This document shows, piece by piece, positions 24,963 through 35,526 of a DNA stretch of 64,000 bases (position 1 is the first letter of the stretch; every line of letters begins with the position of its first letter). Under the pieces are notes generated by a model. That model was given only the letters and a program-made list of their open reading frames with translations. It searched no databases and was not told the DNA's origin. Source of the stretch: Micromonospora pisi. GTDB taxonomy: Bacteria > Actinomycetota > Actinomycetes > Mycobacteriales > Micromonosporaceae. Position numbers and translations under genes: made by a program. The stretch spans positions 3,224,001 through 3,288,000 of the forward strand of contig NZ_RBKT01000001.1 of the NCBI RefSeq assembly GCF_003633685.1. Direction: 5' to 3'.

Positions 24963-25542
24963 GGCGTTAGGGGCCTTCTCTAGGGGCACTGCCCACAAAT
25001 CGGAGGGCAGCCGGGCATGGCGACATGGCCCGGGGGCGATCGATGCTGCGGGGCGATGCCGGCTGGTGGGCCGGCTTCAGGCGGCCGGGTTGTAATCGGG
25101 AAGGGCGGTGCCGGCGGTGCCGCAATCGGGTGATCGGCGCCGAGTTGATGGTTGGCGGTGAGGCCGGGCAGGACGAGCGTGGCGAGGTGGCCCAGACCCC
25201 AGAGCGTCGATGCGTCGGGCAATGGTTCGGAGGCCGCGCTCGGCGGACGGTGCGTTTGCTGGTGCAGGGTGGGTCCAGCCGAGGAATCGCGTGACTCGGG
25301 CCTGCGATAACTGACTGCACTAGTAACGATTACTTAGTCCAGTGGCTCTGGGAATACCGACCTGTGGTCCGACCTCGTGTACCGACCTTCGGTCCGACTT
25401 GGCGTTGAGCTGGGTGGACTAGCGTGTCAGCGAGGAACAAGAGGGACAACGTTGATCTGGCTGCGGCGCCGTGGAGTCTCGATCTGGAACCCGAGTTGAT
25501 GCGCACGGACGCGACTGAGGGACGCCAGCTGACGCAGCAGGA
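24963..25542. other. intergenic region with promoter and 51-bp repeat
   Basis: The region upstream of the HIT operon has no convincing gene. A short plus-strand frame (GTG at 25424, 72 codons) begins 25 bp after the 51-bp repeat, but it has weak codon bias, no ribosome binding site, and its end overlaps the 2H gene. It may be a fragment. No hairpin followed by a T-run is obvious. Confidence 0.4.
25348..25398 (+). repeat. 51-bp inverted-copy repeat, possible operator/promoter (copy 1)
   Basis: The plus strand matches the minus strand of 43128-43178 at 49 of 51 positions. Each copy contains two direct units of TACCGACCTTCGGTCCGAC (one imperfect here), 25 bp apart. Each unit has an ACCGA...TCGGT inverted repeat. 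It points rightward, away from the HIT operon. Confidence 0.8.
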
Positions 25543-26358
25543 TCAGTCTCGCGCTCGATATGAGCGGTTTGCTCCGTCAAAAGTTCCTGAGGGTGCTGAA
25601 CGGGTGGTCCGATGCAGGACCGGACTACCGGGACGTGCGTGACGGAGAATCACGGCAGTGGTGAGACACTGCCCCGCAGTCTGGAGCGGGAGACTATGAA
25701 GGACGTCGAACGCGTATGCACGTTCCTCGCGGCGTAGCTCCACCAGTTCGACACTGGTCACTTCGACCACGGCAACGTCCGCATGGCGTAGCGACGCGAC
25801 CTGTTCGATAATCGCCGCTGCGGGGTGAGAGCTGTTGCTGTAGGCGATGCTTACGTGCGGGACGAAAGCGGTAGTACGTTCTGCCAGGTGGATGTAGCCG
25901 ATGGCGGCTCGGGCGATCTTGCGAACGGCAACGATCGGGGCGTGTGGGCCGGCGCTGAATCGCACGGCTCCAGGGGAGCCCGCGAGGGGCCCGACTGTGA
26001 TGGTGGCGGGCGGGACGAGCGCGTACTTCCCAGCGGCCACGGCGGCAATCGCGTCCACCACGGCTGGCTGGATCTCGTCGGTGAACGCGACACGTTGGAG
26101 TGTGAGATGCAAGCTGGACATCGGTGCCATATCCAGCGTCGAGATGTGCTGGAGTGCTGCTTGGCAGTAGGCGGTGAGGCGCCGCAGGGAGGGGTACTGG
26201 TCGAACCGAAGAATCCAGTGGTAGGAGCGGCGGCCGTTGCTCCAACCAGGGCGGTCCCAATGATTGGCTAGCCGGTCGAGAGTTCTGTAGCGGTTCCAGT
26301 CAGCGATGACGTAGTCCCGAGAGTGGATTTCGAGCCTGGTCGGGTCAGGTGGTGTCAT
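25543..26358 (-). CDS. 2H phosphoesterase / 2'-5' RNA ligase-like protein
   Basis: From the ATG at 26358 the product is 271 residues. It contains the two H-x-[ST] motifs of the 2H superfamily: S-L-H-L-T-L (about residue 85) and F-V-P-H-V-S-I-A-Y (about residue 170). Members ligate or hydrolyse 2'-5' RNA linkages or cyclic phosphodiesters. Its start lies 14 bp inside the 3' end of regulator gene A, so it is the last gene of that operon. The substrate is unknown; an ADP-ribose cyclic phosphate or a nucleotide product of the operon's own enzymes is equally possible. The C-terminal 60 residues are basic and unconserved. Confidence 0.78.
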   Translation of the reverse strand: MTPPDPTRLEIHSRDYVIADWNRYRTLDRLANHWDRPGWSNGRRSYHWILRFDQYPSLRRLTAYCQAALQHISTLDMAPMSSLHLTLQRVAFTDEIQPAVVDAIAAVAAGKYALVPPATITVGPLAGSPGAVRFSAGPHAPIVAVRKIARAAIGYIHLAERTTAFVPHVSIAYSNSSHPAAAIIEQVASLRHADVAVVEVTSVELVELRREERAYAFDVLHSLPLQTAGQCLTTAVILRHARPGSPVLHRTTRSAPSGTFDGANRSYRARD

Positions 26359-27698
26359 GATTGGGCGATCCGTTGGCGAGCCAATGCGTAAATTCATCCG
26401 GCAGTTCGCTGACGACGGGTTCGGCTGACCAGGCAGAGAGGTCCTGGGCGGTACTGATGGTGCGTTGCCGGATGGACTCGATGCGATGCGTATTCGCCGC
26501 TGTCATCGCCTCGCGCATGAGCGCCGCCGCGTGTTCCAGGTCGGGCCGGGACGTCGACGTCACCGCTGCAGCCATGTCGAGGCGGACCAGCGCACGGCTC
26601 CACATGGAAGGCGACGCATCGACGACCTCCAGCGCGCGACCGGCATAGGCAAGCGCTTCCACCGGCTGGGCGAGTGCCAAGCGTGCGGTCGCGGCGTTTG
26701 CCGCCGTTCTCGCTTCGCTGTAGAGGCCAAAGGAGATGCAAGGAGTCATGCCCGCCTGCCGGGGAAAGGCATCCAGCAGGTCGTATGCCTCACCGATCGC
26801 TCGGTCGACGGCGCTCCGTTCGCCGAGCTTGCCAAGGGCACGGGCCTCACCGTTGACCGCCAGTCGGACGGCTTGTTGCCCTCCTCCCGCATAGCAACGT
26901 CCGTCTCGCGCTAACTCCAGCGCTTGGCCATAAGAGGCCGCATAATATTCGGTCAGACTCTGGGTTCCGCGCACCCATGCGCGGAGTTCGTCGTCGTTGA
27001 CATGGTCAGCCAGCGAAAATGCTTCGAGTCCGTATGCGCGAGCTGAGTCGAAGTGACCCAGGTTGATGGCCATGTAGCTGAGTTGACCAGACATTCGCGC
27101 GGCGGCGCGGAACAGCCGGTCACGATGGTGGGCTCGATGCCAAGCCTGCAACAACGGCTGAATCAGTTGGCGTTGCGACACCAGGTCGGGCGCCAACGCC
27201 GCAGGCCCGTCCTGCTCGTACTGCTCGACGACGCGGGTGACGTGCGCGTCAAGGTCGTCTAGCAACGTGTCAGTGAGGTCGGAGGCGTGGGCCCGAACCC
27301 GCGCCAGGATTGCGGCTGGCTGCTCTACGGAAAGAGAAAGCCGCGTGATGGACGGTTCGCTGGGGCCGCTGCTGAGATGGGGCATCGTCGGTGCGTCGTG
27401 GGCTGTAGAGGTCGAGTTGGGTGTCGGTGGCGGCGCCGAGGACGTGGCGGAGGGCGGCGCGGCGTTCTTCGCTGGGCCAGCGGTGTTCGCCGCGTTCGAG
27501 CTTTCCGATCCAGCGGGAGTCGACGTAGTGGGCGGTGAGGTTACGCCTGGGGTAGAGCAGGTCGAGGGCGGTGTTGACGGCGTCGGCCAGCTCACTGCGC
27601 GACATGCACTGGCCTGCTCGCCGGGGCGATGGCAGTCGCTGGCGGGCGTCGCTGAGCAGGGTGTTCGGTGTGATCATCGTGTCCGGATGGCGAGGCAC
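26345..27698 (-). pseudogene. HTH/TPR regulator A, frameshifted
   Basis: The GTG at 27698, behind GAGGAGAT, starts the family N-terminus M-P-R-H-P-D-T-M-I-T-P-N-T-L-L. The HTH follows (S-R-S-E-L-A-D-A-V-N), then W-I-G-K-L-E-R-G-E-H-R-W-P-S, all in one frame up to about 27365. The TPR-like C-terminal half (A-A-I-L-A-R-V-R through W-L-A-N-G-S-P) continues in a frame shifted by +1, down to the stop at 26345. The break is near 27360-27390, in the linker. The gene is either inactivated, split into two proteins (an ATG lies at the head of the second frame), or contains a sequence error. The start overlaps the RibD-like stop (TAGTG). Confidence 0.75.
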
Positions 27699-28591
27699 TA
27701 CATCTCCTCACGCGCATGTCGTTGCAATCGGCATATCAACAACTCGGCGGAAGTCGCGATGTCGACCAGTCGGAAGCCGATCGGTGGGAGGTGGGGGTCG
27801 ACCGTGTCAAGCGTTTGAGACGGGTCAGCTCGCGGTGCAGCGATGATGACCTCGTCAACGGCGTGCATGTACGGTCGTAGCGCGTCGCCGCGCTCGTGCC
27901 CGATGACGAGCACACTGCGTACGCCGACTGCGTAGGCGGCCGACAGCCACTGCGGCAGGCCGACGCCAATATCGGCTTCGTCCGGTAGTGCGAAATGCCC
28001 TGGGGCGTGACCGCCGGGGATGCCCTCGTCGAGGGTCTTGTCCGTCACGACGAGGTCCGCGCCACCGCGCAGGTGGAGCAGAAGATGTCCTTCCGCCGCC
28101 TGGTGACGTCTGTCGTTCGGAGCATATGCCCAGGTCAGGTAGGGCCTACGGCGCGTGGTTGCGGTTAGCCATGGCCCAAGGACGGTGAGGGCTTCGTCGC
28201 GCAGTACATCGGTTTCGACCTGGACGCCTGCGGCGGCGAGCATCGCGGCGCCGCCTTCGCCGCGGGAGGTTGGGTCGATGACGCCGATGATGACGCGGGA
28301 GATGCCTGCGTCGAGCAGTTCCTGGCGGCACGCCGGTGTGACACCAACATGGTTGCACGGCTCGAGTGTGACGACGGCTGTGCCGCCACGAGCCGCCTCT
28401 CCGGCGGTGGTCAGGGCGTGCACTTCGGCGTGCGGCTCTCCCTTGCGGCGGTGAAACCCTGTACCCACGGTCGTTCCATGCTGGTCCAGGATGACGCATC
28501 CGACGGGCGGGTTCGGGCTTGTGGTGCCCAGCCCAAGGGCCGACAGTGTGATGGCGTGCCGCATCGCGGCCAGCTCTACGTCTGATGCCAT
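27698..28591 (-). CDS. RibD-like pyrimidine deaminase/reductase-type protein
   Basis: The N-terminal domain is a CMP/dCMP-type zinc deaminase: T-T-S-P-N-P-P-V-G-C-V-I, H-A-E-V-H-A-L (zinc His and catalytic Glu), then T-L-E-P-C-N-H-V-G-V-T-P-A-C (zinc cysteines). This is the RibD arrangement. The C-terminal part (about residues 150-297) resembles the RibD reductase fold (G-V-R-S-V-L-V-I-G-H-E-R, V-D-E-V-I-I-A-A-P), but the usual E-G-G is V-I-G-H, so reductase activity is doubtful. It overlaps its neighbours by 1 bp on each side. The substrate may be a diaminopyrimidine or related nucleotide; a normal riboflavin operon is absent. Confidence 0.78.
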   Translation of the reverse strand: MASDVELAAMRHAITLSALGLGTTSPNPPVGCVILDQHGTTVGTGFHRRKGEPHAEVHALTTAGEAARGGTAVVTLEPCNHVGVTPACRQELLDAGISRVIIGVIDPTSRGEGGAAMLAAAGVQVETDVLRDEALTVLGPWLTATTRRRPYLTWAYAPNDRRHQAAEGHLLLHLRGGADLVVTDKTLDEGIPGGHAPGHFALPDEADIGVGLPQWLSAAYAVGVRSVLVIGHERGDALRPYMHAVDEVIIAAPRADPSQTLDTVDPHLPPIGFRLVDIATSAELLICRLQRHAREEM

Positions 28592-29835
28592 CAGGCAGTC
28601 TCCACGAGGTCGTCGAGGAACGCGCGAACGTCGGCCAGGTGACGGTGCTCGTCTACTGCCGAGCCGATCAGGGCGAGTTGGTGCAGGATCCGGCGCGATC
28701 CAGCTCGACGGGCGACCGGCAAGGCGATACGCGCGGTGGCGGCGGCTTGGTCGGGCTGGTCAGCTGCGACGTGTGCTGCGGCCTTGGTCAGCAGGGCTGA
28801 GGTGAAGTCCTGGCGGTGGAGCGACGGGATCGACGGCAGCGCCGCGTCGAGTACCGCGATGGCCTCCTCGGGACGCTGCCCCAGCCGGAGGCACGTTCCT
28901 CGGTGAACTTCGATGTACCCGCTCGTGCAGTAGGAGCCGTGCTCCCCTTCGGGCTTACCTGGGCCACGGTCGGCGGCCCACCGATGCGCGTCGTCAAGGA
29001 GCTGCATCGCTTCGCGGTGCTCCCCGACCGTCGCGAGCGCGTGGGCATGCTGCACGCGAAGCGCCGCCCGCACCGGGCTGGGCACCTTCTTGTCTTGAAC
29101 CATGGCGGCTTCGGCCTGTTCGACAGCGCGATGCGGCTTTCCAGCGATAAGCCAGTGTTGACTGCTGCGGTACATCGCCCACGCCGTCATGGTCGGATCA
29201 GCGATTTGGTTGGTCCAGGTGAGCGCCTTCCCAGTCCAGTGCTGGGCGGCTGGGGCGTCGTTGAGCGACTGGTTCAACCATGCTGCGGACTCGGCGTACT
29301 GGGCGGCGAGGCGGACGAGGCTGGGGCGGATTGACGGTGGCACGTCACCGAGCAGCCGGTCGAGAAGCATGAGCTGAGCCGTGACGCCGATGAGCGCGTA
29401 CTCCGGTCCGAACAGCTTGTCGTTTTGGACCAGCAGGTGCCACTGTGCTCGCAGTTGATACATCGTCTCGTCCCAGCTCCCGGGCGGCGGGTGAGCTTCG
29501 CTGCTGCGGGGAGCCCCGCCGGTGCCGGTGCGCCGTGGGATGTAGAGGTCAAGGTCGGTATCGGTGGCAGCGCCTAGAACCAGGCAGAGCGCGGAACGAC
29601 GCTCTTCACTTGGCCATCGGCTCTCGCCACGTTCGAGTTTGCCGACCCAGCGGAAGTCGACGTAATGGGCGGCGAGATCCCGGCCAGGGTAAAGCTGGTC
29701 GAGCGCGGTGTTCACGGCGTCGGCCAACTCGGCCCGGGACATGCATTGCCCACGCCGCCGTGGTGACGCCAGACGCTCACGCGCCTCGCTAAGCAGCGTG
29801 TTGGGTGTGATCTCGGTTTCCGGGTGGCGGGGCAC
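28591..29835 (-). CDS. HTH/TPR regulator B
   Basis: This 414-residue paralogue of A, C and D starts at a GTG (29835) behind GAGGGGAG. The N-terminal HTH domain reads T-P-N-T-L-L-S-E-A-R-E-R-L, S-R-A-E-L-A-D-A-V-N-T-A-L, then Y-V-D-F-R-W-V-G-K-L-E-R-G-E-S-R-W-P-S. The remaining 300 residues are helical repeats of TPR type. Such HTH/TPR proteins usually regulate neighbouring genes in response to a ligand or peptide. The stop overlaps the RibD-like ATG (TGATG), so the two are coupled. It begins 40 bp after regulator C. Confidence 0.8.
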   Translation of the reverse strand: MPRHPETEITPNTLLSEARERLASPRRRGQCMSRAELADAVNTALDQLYPGRDLAAHYVDFRWVGKLERGESRWPSEERRSALCLVLGAATDTDLDLYIPRRTGTGGAPRSSEAHPPPGSWDETMYQLRAQWHLLVQNDKLFGPEYALIGVTAQLMLLDRLLGDVPPSIRPSLVRLAAQYAESAAWLNQSLNDAPAAQHWTGKALTWTNQIADPTMTAWAMYRSSQHWLIAGKPHRAVEQAEAAMVQDKKVPSPVRAALRVQHAHALATVGEHREAMQLLDDAHRWAADRGPGKPEGEHGSYCTSGYIEVHRGTCLRLGQRPEEAIAVLDAALPSIPSLHRQDFTSALLTKAAAHVAADQPDQAAATARIALPVARRAGSRRILHQLALIGSAVDEHRHLADVRAFLDDLVETA

Positions 29836-29875
29836 TACGTCTCCCCTCGACCGGGCGGATCGACATCTGACGGCA

Positions 29876-31210
29876 TCAGTCGCTCTCCCTCTGCCAGTCA
29901 GCTCGGCGGTCAGCGAGCAGTGCCCGCGCTTCGGGCACATCTCCGAACCGCATCATTCTCTGTACCACGACGCTCGCTCGTTGCGAGATTCGCGCGCTCG
30001 GCAGTTCGTCGCTGAGATCAAACATGCGTGCGGCGGCGCTGGCGGCGGCTTCCGGTTCGTTCGCGTCGGCGTAGGCGACGGCCAACCACGATAGGTACAG
30101 CGCTACCTCCCGCGCGTGTGTCGCGTCGTACCGGTCCAGCACCTTAGACAGTAGAGGTAAGGCTCTGAGCGGCCTGCGCAGTTCCGTGAACACACGCGCG
30201 TCCATGACGTCCAACTCGTCCTGGCTTACCCAGTACGCCCACAGCGGCGCCTCGCCGTCACGGCTGTGGAGTAGCGACTCGTGTGCCTCGCCGAGCGCTC
30301 GCATGGCGCGTTGTGATTCGTCGGCACGCGCATGGGCCCATGCCAAGCGGTCGAAAGATAGTGCCCTGGCCTCAGCGGGCGCATCGTGTCCGGCTTCGTC
30401 CAGCGCAGCGCGGGCCAGCTCGACGCCTTCCCGTTCACGTCCGGTGTTGGCGTGCTGGTAGGCGAGTGACCCGAGCAGGTTGGCTGCCAGCGTTGCGTCA
30501 CCGGCCTGTCGGGCGGCCGATGCCCCGAGGTTGTAGGCACGTTCCGCCAGGTGGAGGTGCCCTGCGTCCGAGGCGATCCACCCTGTGATCTGCGCCAATT
30601 CACCAATCTGGATCAGCAACCCACGACCGACCGCCTCGGTGTGGGACGTCTCGCGGTAAAACTTCGTCGCCGCCCGTAGTTCGCGAAAGGCAGGGCGGAT
30701 CAGGTCTCCGCCAGCCAGGATGTCATCAGCCAGGCGCAGCCGATGCACTCGGGCTGCCAAATCGCTCACCGTTGTGTGGCCGACCCGGCGCCCGGCCGTG
30801 GCCGTCACCAACTGCAGCAGATCGCCTGTGGGAAGCAGTTCGGCCAGTGGGTCGGGCAGAGCTTGGTGGTGGTGCTCGTTGGCGCCCGTCAACGTGCTGT
30901 CGGTGCGTCGTGGGCTGTAGAGGCCGAGTTCGGTATCGGTGGGGGCGTCAAGTACGTGCCGTAGGGCGGCGCGGCGTTCTTCGCTGGGCCAGCGGTGCTC
31001 GCCACGTTCGAGTTTGCCGATCCAGCGGAAGTCGACGTAATGAACGGTGAGGTCCCGGCCCGGGTAGAGGCAATCGAGGGCCCGGTTGGCGGCGTCGGCC
31101 AGTTCGGTCCGGGACAGGCACTGGCCCGTCCGTACTGGTGAGGGCAGCCGCCGGCGGGCACCGCGGAGCCGGGTGTTCGGTGTGATCACCGCGTCGGGAC
31201 GACGGGGCAC
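29876..31210 (-). CDS. HTH/TPR regulator C
   Basis: This 444-residue protein has the same N-terminal block as A, B and D (M-P-R-R-P-D-A-V-I-T-P-N-T-R-L, S-R-T-E-L-A-D-A-A-N-R-A-L, F-R-W-I-G-K-L-E-R-G-E-H-R-W). The C-terminal helical repeats are clearly diverged. The GTG start at 31210 has GGGAGG upstream. It follows the 3' half of the broken creatininase gene by 135 bp. With the transposon removed it would be the third gene of the operon. The transposon therefore now separates C, B, RibD-like, A and 2H from the promoter upstream of D, unless a new promoter lies in 31211-31345 or in the transposon. Confidence 0.8.
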   Translation of the reverse strand: MPRRPDAVITPNTRLRGARRRLPSPVRTGQCLSRTELADAANRALDCLYPGRDLTVHYVDFRWIGKLERGEHRWPSEERRAALRHVLDAPTDTELGLYSPRRTDSTLTGANEHHHQALPDPLAELLPTGDLLQLVTATAGRRVGHTTVSDLAARVHRLRLADDILAGGDLIRPAFRELRAATKFYRETSHTEAVGRGLLIQIGELAQITGWIASDAGHLHLAERAYNLGASAARQAGDATLAANLLGSLAYQHANTGREREGVELARAALDEAGHDAPAEARALSFDRLAWAHARADESQRAMRALGEAHESLLHSRDGEAPLWAYWVSQDELDVMDARVFTELRRPLRALPLLSKVLDRYDATHAREVALYLSWLAVAYADANEPEAAASAAARMFDLSDELPSARISQRASVVVQRMMRFGDVPEARALLADRRADWQRESD

Positions 31211-31345
31211 CGAATCCTCCCTTCACGGCCGCCGATGGACGCTATGACGACCGCTGACCTCAGGACCGCGCGCGTTTGAGCGATGTCAGCTTATCTGTCG
31301 ATACGACCAGTGACGTACCCACGGCTACCGCGTCGACCCGTACGG

Positions 31346-31709
31346 TTACCGCTCGTTCAGCAGGATCGAGAGATGCTCGCCAAACGACTCGGCCAGGCTT
31401 GCCAGCAGCGCCTCACCTTTGCCTGCCGTGCCGGCCGAGGGCCGGCCGATGACCCCGGTCGTCGTATAGGCACCCATTCCGTGGGCCAACAGCATCGGCC
31501 GTTCATCGGCGGCGTGGTCGCCGTCGACGAAGCCGGCACCAACCGCGCCCGGCTGGACACACAGCAGGATGGAGACCTCCAGCTCACCCGCGTGCATGTC
31601 ATGATGTGCGTCGCTGGCCAGCTCCGCCGCGGACCGGGCGTTGTCCCAGTCCGTCCGCGTGGGAAACAAGGTCATCGAGCCGGCCTTCTCCGCGTTTGCG
31701 GTCTGCACG
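31346..31709 (-). pseudogene. creatininase-family gene, C-terminal half (cut by Tn554-like element)
   Basis: Reading leftward from the transposon junction, the frame gives N-I-V-Q-T-A-N-A, then F-P-T-R-T-D-W, D-A-H-H-D-M-H-A-G-E-L-E-V-S-I-L-L, T-G-V-I-G-R-P and a stop at 31346. This is exactly the second half of a creatininase-type amidohydrolase, including the metal-binding H-A-G-E-x-E. The matching first half ends at the other transposon junction (40001). Compared with the intact copy at 34793, no residues appear lost between the halves. A nearby TTG inside the transposon end is an unlikely start, so this half is probably not made. Confidence 0.85.
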
Positions 31710-31739
31710 ATGTTGGATTTACCGACCAACAACGGCCTC

Positions 31740-32135
31740 GCAGCGCTCTGACCTGCGCCAGCATCAAAACTTACATGTCAGCAACGTGGCCAGCGAGGAT
31801 GACGTACCCGCGTGTCGACGCTGGGGCACGGGTCGGCCAACGTCCGCGGCGTAGGCACCGCCAGGTGCCGCCATGCGCGCTGTCACCAGGCTGAGCCGTG
31901 AGGCGAGCAACGCCTTCCAATCTCAACGCTGCGTGGGTCAGGAGGTAAACCATGCCGCTCGGTCACTTTCTGTAGGGTACGTCGGCCCCCAGCTCACGGT
32001 TGGCATACTGATCTAGCCGATGACAGTGCAGTGCCGACCGTAGAAGCTGACGATCTCATGCGGGTATCGGGCCGATCTGATTGCGTCGGGGCCGGCCGCC
32101 GCTGCGCGCGGGGTTTCGATCGGGATTCGTGGGCG
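31740..32135. other. transposon left-end region without a gene
   Basis: About 400 bp between the left end and the sigma factor stop. Only short frames occur and none looks coding. Such long non-coding ends occur in Tn554-type elements, which need end sequences for recombination. Confidence 0.4.
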
Positions 32136-33366
<1,231 letters not shown>

Positions 33367-33370
<4 letters not shown>

Positions 33371-33690
33371 TGGAACGGCCGCACCTCGATCTTCCGATCG
33401 CAGACCTTCGACGCCTCGGCGGCGAGCTTGAGCGCCACATCCAGATCGGGGACCTCCCACACCCAGACGCCGGCGAGGTACTCCTTCGACTCCACGAAAG
33501 GCCCGTCGCTGAACACCGCCTGCTCGCCCCGGTTGTCGATGACGGTGGCCGCGTCGGTGTCCGCGAGTCCGCCCGCGAAAACCCAGTAGCCCTCGGCGAT
33601 CAGTCGTTCGTTGAACGCGCTGATGGCAGGCTGCCTGTCCGTGCTGCCGGGATTGCTCTTGTCATCGATCACGGAAACCAGGTACTGCAT
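33367..33690 (-). CDS. YCII/DGPF-family protein
   Basis: The 107-residue product starts M-Q-Y-L-V-S-V-I-D-D and contains the signature D-G-P-F-V-E-S-K-E-Y-L-A-G-V-W-V-W-E, the DGPF motif of YCII-related proteins. These small ferredoxin-like proteins are regularly encoded next to ECF41/42 sigma factors; their biochemical role is not settled. The stop overlaps the sigma factor's GTG, so both are coupled. Confidence 0.88.
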
Positions 33691-33743
33691 CTGAAGAACA
33701 TCTCCTCTGGTGTCAAGAAAGCGTGGTTCGACGGTCAGGAACT

Positions 33744-34352
33744 TCAGGCCGTCGCATACCGCGGACGCCCGGCCGGCCGGAAGACCTGGATCGTCACGCC
33801 CTTCGAGTCGACCCGCGACTCGACCAGATCGAGCGCAAGATCCGGACCGGTCTCCGGGAACAGTCTCGCGCCCAGGCCAACGATCACCGGGATCACGATC
33901 AGAGTCATCTCATCGACCAGATCGTTGGCCAGCAGCCACCGGACCAGGGCGCCGCTCCCGTGCACCTGCAGCTCACCCCCAGGCTTGGCCTTCAGCTCAC
34001 CGATGGCCGCCGCGAGGTCACCGCGGAGAACGGTCGTGTCCTCCCAACGCGGCGCGGTGAGCGTGGTCGAGGCAACGTACTTGGGGGCCTCGTTCAAGGC
34101 CACGCCGATGGGATGTGCGCGCATCTGGTCGATCGATCCCCAGGAGCCGGCGAACAACTCGTACGTGCGCCGGCCGAACAGGAACGCCTCGGCCCGCTGG
34201 TAGGTCTGCGTGATGAACGTCCTGGTCCCGTCGTCGCCCTTCCCCAGGGCCCATCCGCCGCGCTCGAACCCATTCGGGTGGTCGTCCGTGGGGGCGCCGT
34301 TGTTCTGCATGACTCCATCAATCGAGATCTGGGTCATGGTCGTCAGCTTCAT
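33744..34352 (-). CDS. dihydrofolate reductase-like (RibD C-terminal fold) protein
   Basis: From the ATG at 34352 the product is 202 residues. It has Q-I-S-I-D-G-V-M-Q, F-G-R-R-T-Y-E-L-F (substrate/NADPH-contact region), L-Q-V-H-G-S-G-A-L-V-R-W-L-L and D-E-M-T-L-I-V-I-P-V-I-V-G-L-G-A-R-L-F. This is the typical actinobacterial dihydrofolate-reductase-family protein, which often accompanies YCII/ECF42 loci. It is 53 bp upstream of the YCII gene and likely the first gene of this three-gene cargo unit. Confidence 0.85.
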   Translation of the reverse strand: MKLTTMTQISIDGVMQNNGAPTDDHPNGFERGGWALGKGDDGTRTFITQTYQRAEAFLFGRRTYELFAGSWGSIDQMRAHPIGVALNEAPKYVASTTLTAPRWEDTTVLRGDLAAAIGELKAKPGGELQVHGSGALVRWLLANDLVDEMTLIVIPVIVGLGARLFPETGPDLALDLVESRVDSKGVTIQVFRPAGRPRYATA

Positions 34353-34792
34353 GATCGCGGTTCCTTGCCTTGGCGCCACCCCTTGTCGGCGGCCTCACCC
34401 CTGCTACGAACACCACCGCCCCGATCCGACACCCCCTCCCGGACTTCCTTAGAGAATTTTCCGGGACGCCGGTCGTCATCGCTCCGACAACACGACAGTT
34501 TCGCAGCGACTGCGCTCCGCCTCCTCAAGCACGCCCAGCGCGGACAAGCTCCTGGACCAGATCGACCGATCACGAAGATCCTGACTAGTCGTCCGCACAT
34601 GCCGCGATCCGCACGTCGGGCCCTTGTTGGCCGGTAACTGGGCGTATCCGCTGGTGCGAAGGTCCCTGGGCCTGGTGTCGGCCGTGAAGCCAAGCAGGTC
34701 GTTCCGTCCGCTCGCGTCTGCCTGACGCGGCGGGGTCTCGCGCGCGGCGACGCGCGGACGAGGCCCTCGTCTGCTCGTGGCAGGCTGTCCGG
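34353..34792. other. divergent intergenic region inside the transposon
   Basis: The 440 bp between the divergent DHFR-like and creatininase genes must hold their promoters. No convincing gene is seen. Short frames on the plus strand have protein-like pieces but no start. Confidence 0.35.
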
Positions 34793-35503
34793 GTGACCTT
34801 TCTGCTTCCGATCGCGACGTCTGGTGACGAGCGTGTCCGGGCTGCTCGGACGGCGGTGTTGCCGGTGGGCAGCTTTGAGCAGCACGGCGAGTTCCTGCCT
34901 TTGATCACGGACACGGTCGTTGCGTGTCTGGTTGCCGGGCGTGTTGCGGAGGATCATCCGGTGTTGTTGCTGCCGCCGCTGACGATCTCGTGTTCGCACG
35001 AGCACGCGGGGTTCGCCGGGACGGTGAGTATCAGTGCCCGCACGTTGCTCGCGGTGATCGAGGATGTCGACGAGTCTCTGCGGGCGTCGGGCGTGGAGAA
35101 CCTGGTGATCGTCAACGGGCACGGCGGGAACTACAGCCTTCGCAATGCTGTTCAGCAGGCCACGACGATCCGGCGGCGGATGGCGCTGTTTCCCGCTGCC
35201 GAGGACTGGAACGCCGCGCGTGTCGAGGCGGGCTGTGAGACCACTTCCCACGAGGACATGCATGGTGGGGAGCTTGAGGTCTCCTTGCTGCTGCATGGGG
35301 CGCCGCAGCTACTGCGAGAGGGATACCGGACGGCCGACCATCTGGCGAACGACCGGCCTGATCTGCTCACGGTGGGGATGCGCGCGTACACGTCGTCCGG
35401 GATCATTGGGCGGCCGTCGTTGGGCAGCGCGGACAAGGGCGCGGCGGTGCTGGACAGCCTGTCTCAGTCGTTCGCCCGGGTGCGTGACCTGCTGGAGGGG
35501 TGA
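34793..35503 (+). CDS. intact creatininase-family amidohydrolase carried by the transposon
   Basis: The 236-residue protein has the creatininase motifs in order: L-P-V-G-S-F-E-Q-H-G-E-F-L-P (metal Glu and His), T-D-T-V-V, S-C-S-H-E-H-A-G-F, V-N-G-H-G-G-N-Y (metal ligand) and D-M-H-G-G-E-L-E-V-S. The family includes creatininase, MftE of mycofactocin maturation and the archaeal FAPy deformylase ArfB. It is the same type as the gene the transposon has broken, but clearly diverged. It is transcribed opposite to all other transposon genes. Its 3' end lies 23 bp from the convergent tnpC end. Confidence 0.87.
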   Translation: MTFLLPIATSGDERVRAARTAVLPVGSFEQHGEFLPLITDTVVACLVAGRVAEDHPVLLLPPLTISCSHEHAGFAGTVSISARTLLAVIEDVDESLRASGVENLVIVNGHGGNYSLRNAVQQATTIRRRMALFPAAEDWNAARVEAGCETTSHEDMHGGELEVSLLLHGAPQLLREGYRTADHLANDRPDLLTVGMRAYTSSGIIGRPSLGSADKGAAVLDSLSQSFARVRDLLEG

Positions 35504-35526
35504 CGCCGTCGTCGACGCATCGTCGG

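Noticed and set aside
34349-35296. 315-codon minus-strand frame
   Set aside because: Antisense to the intact creatininase gene, and it runs into a non-coding gap.
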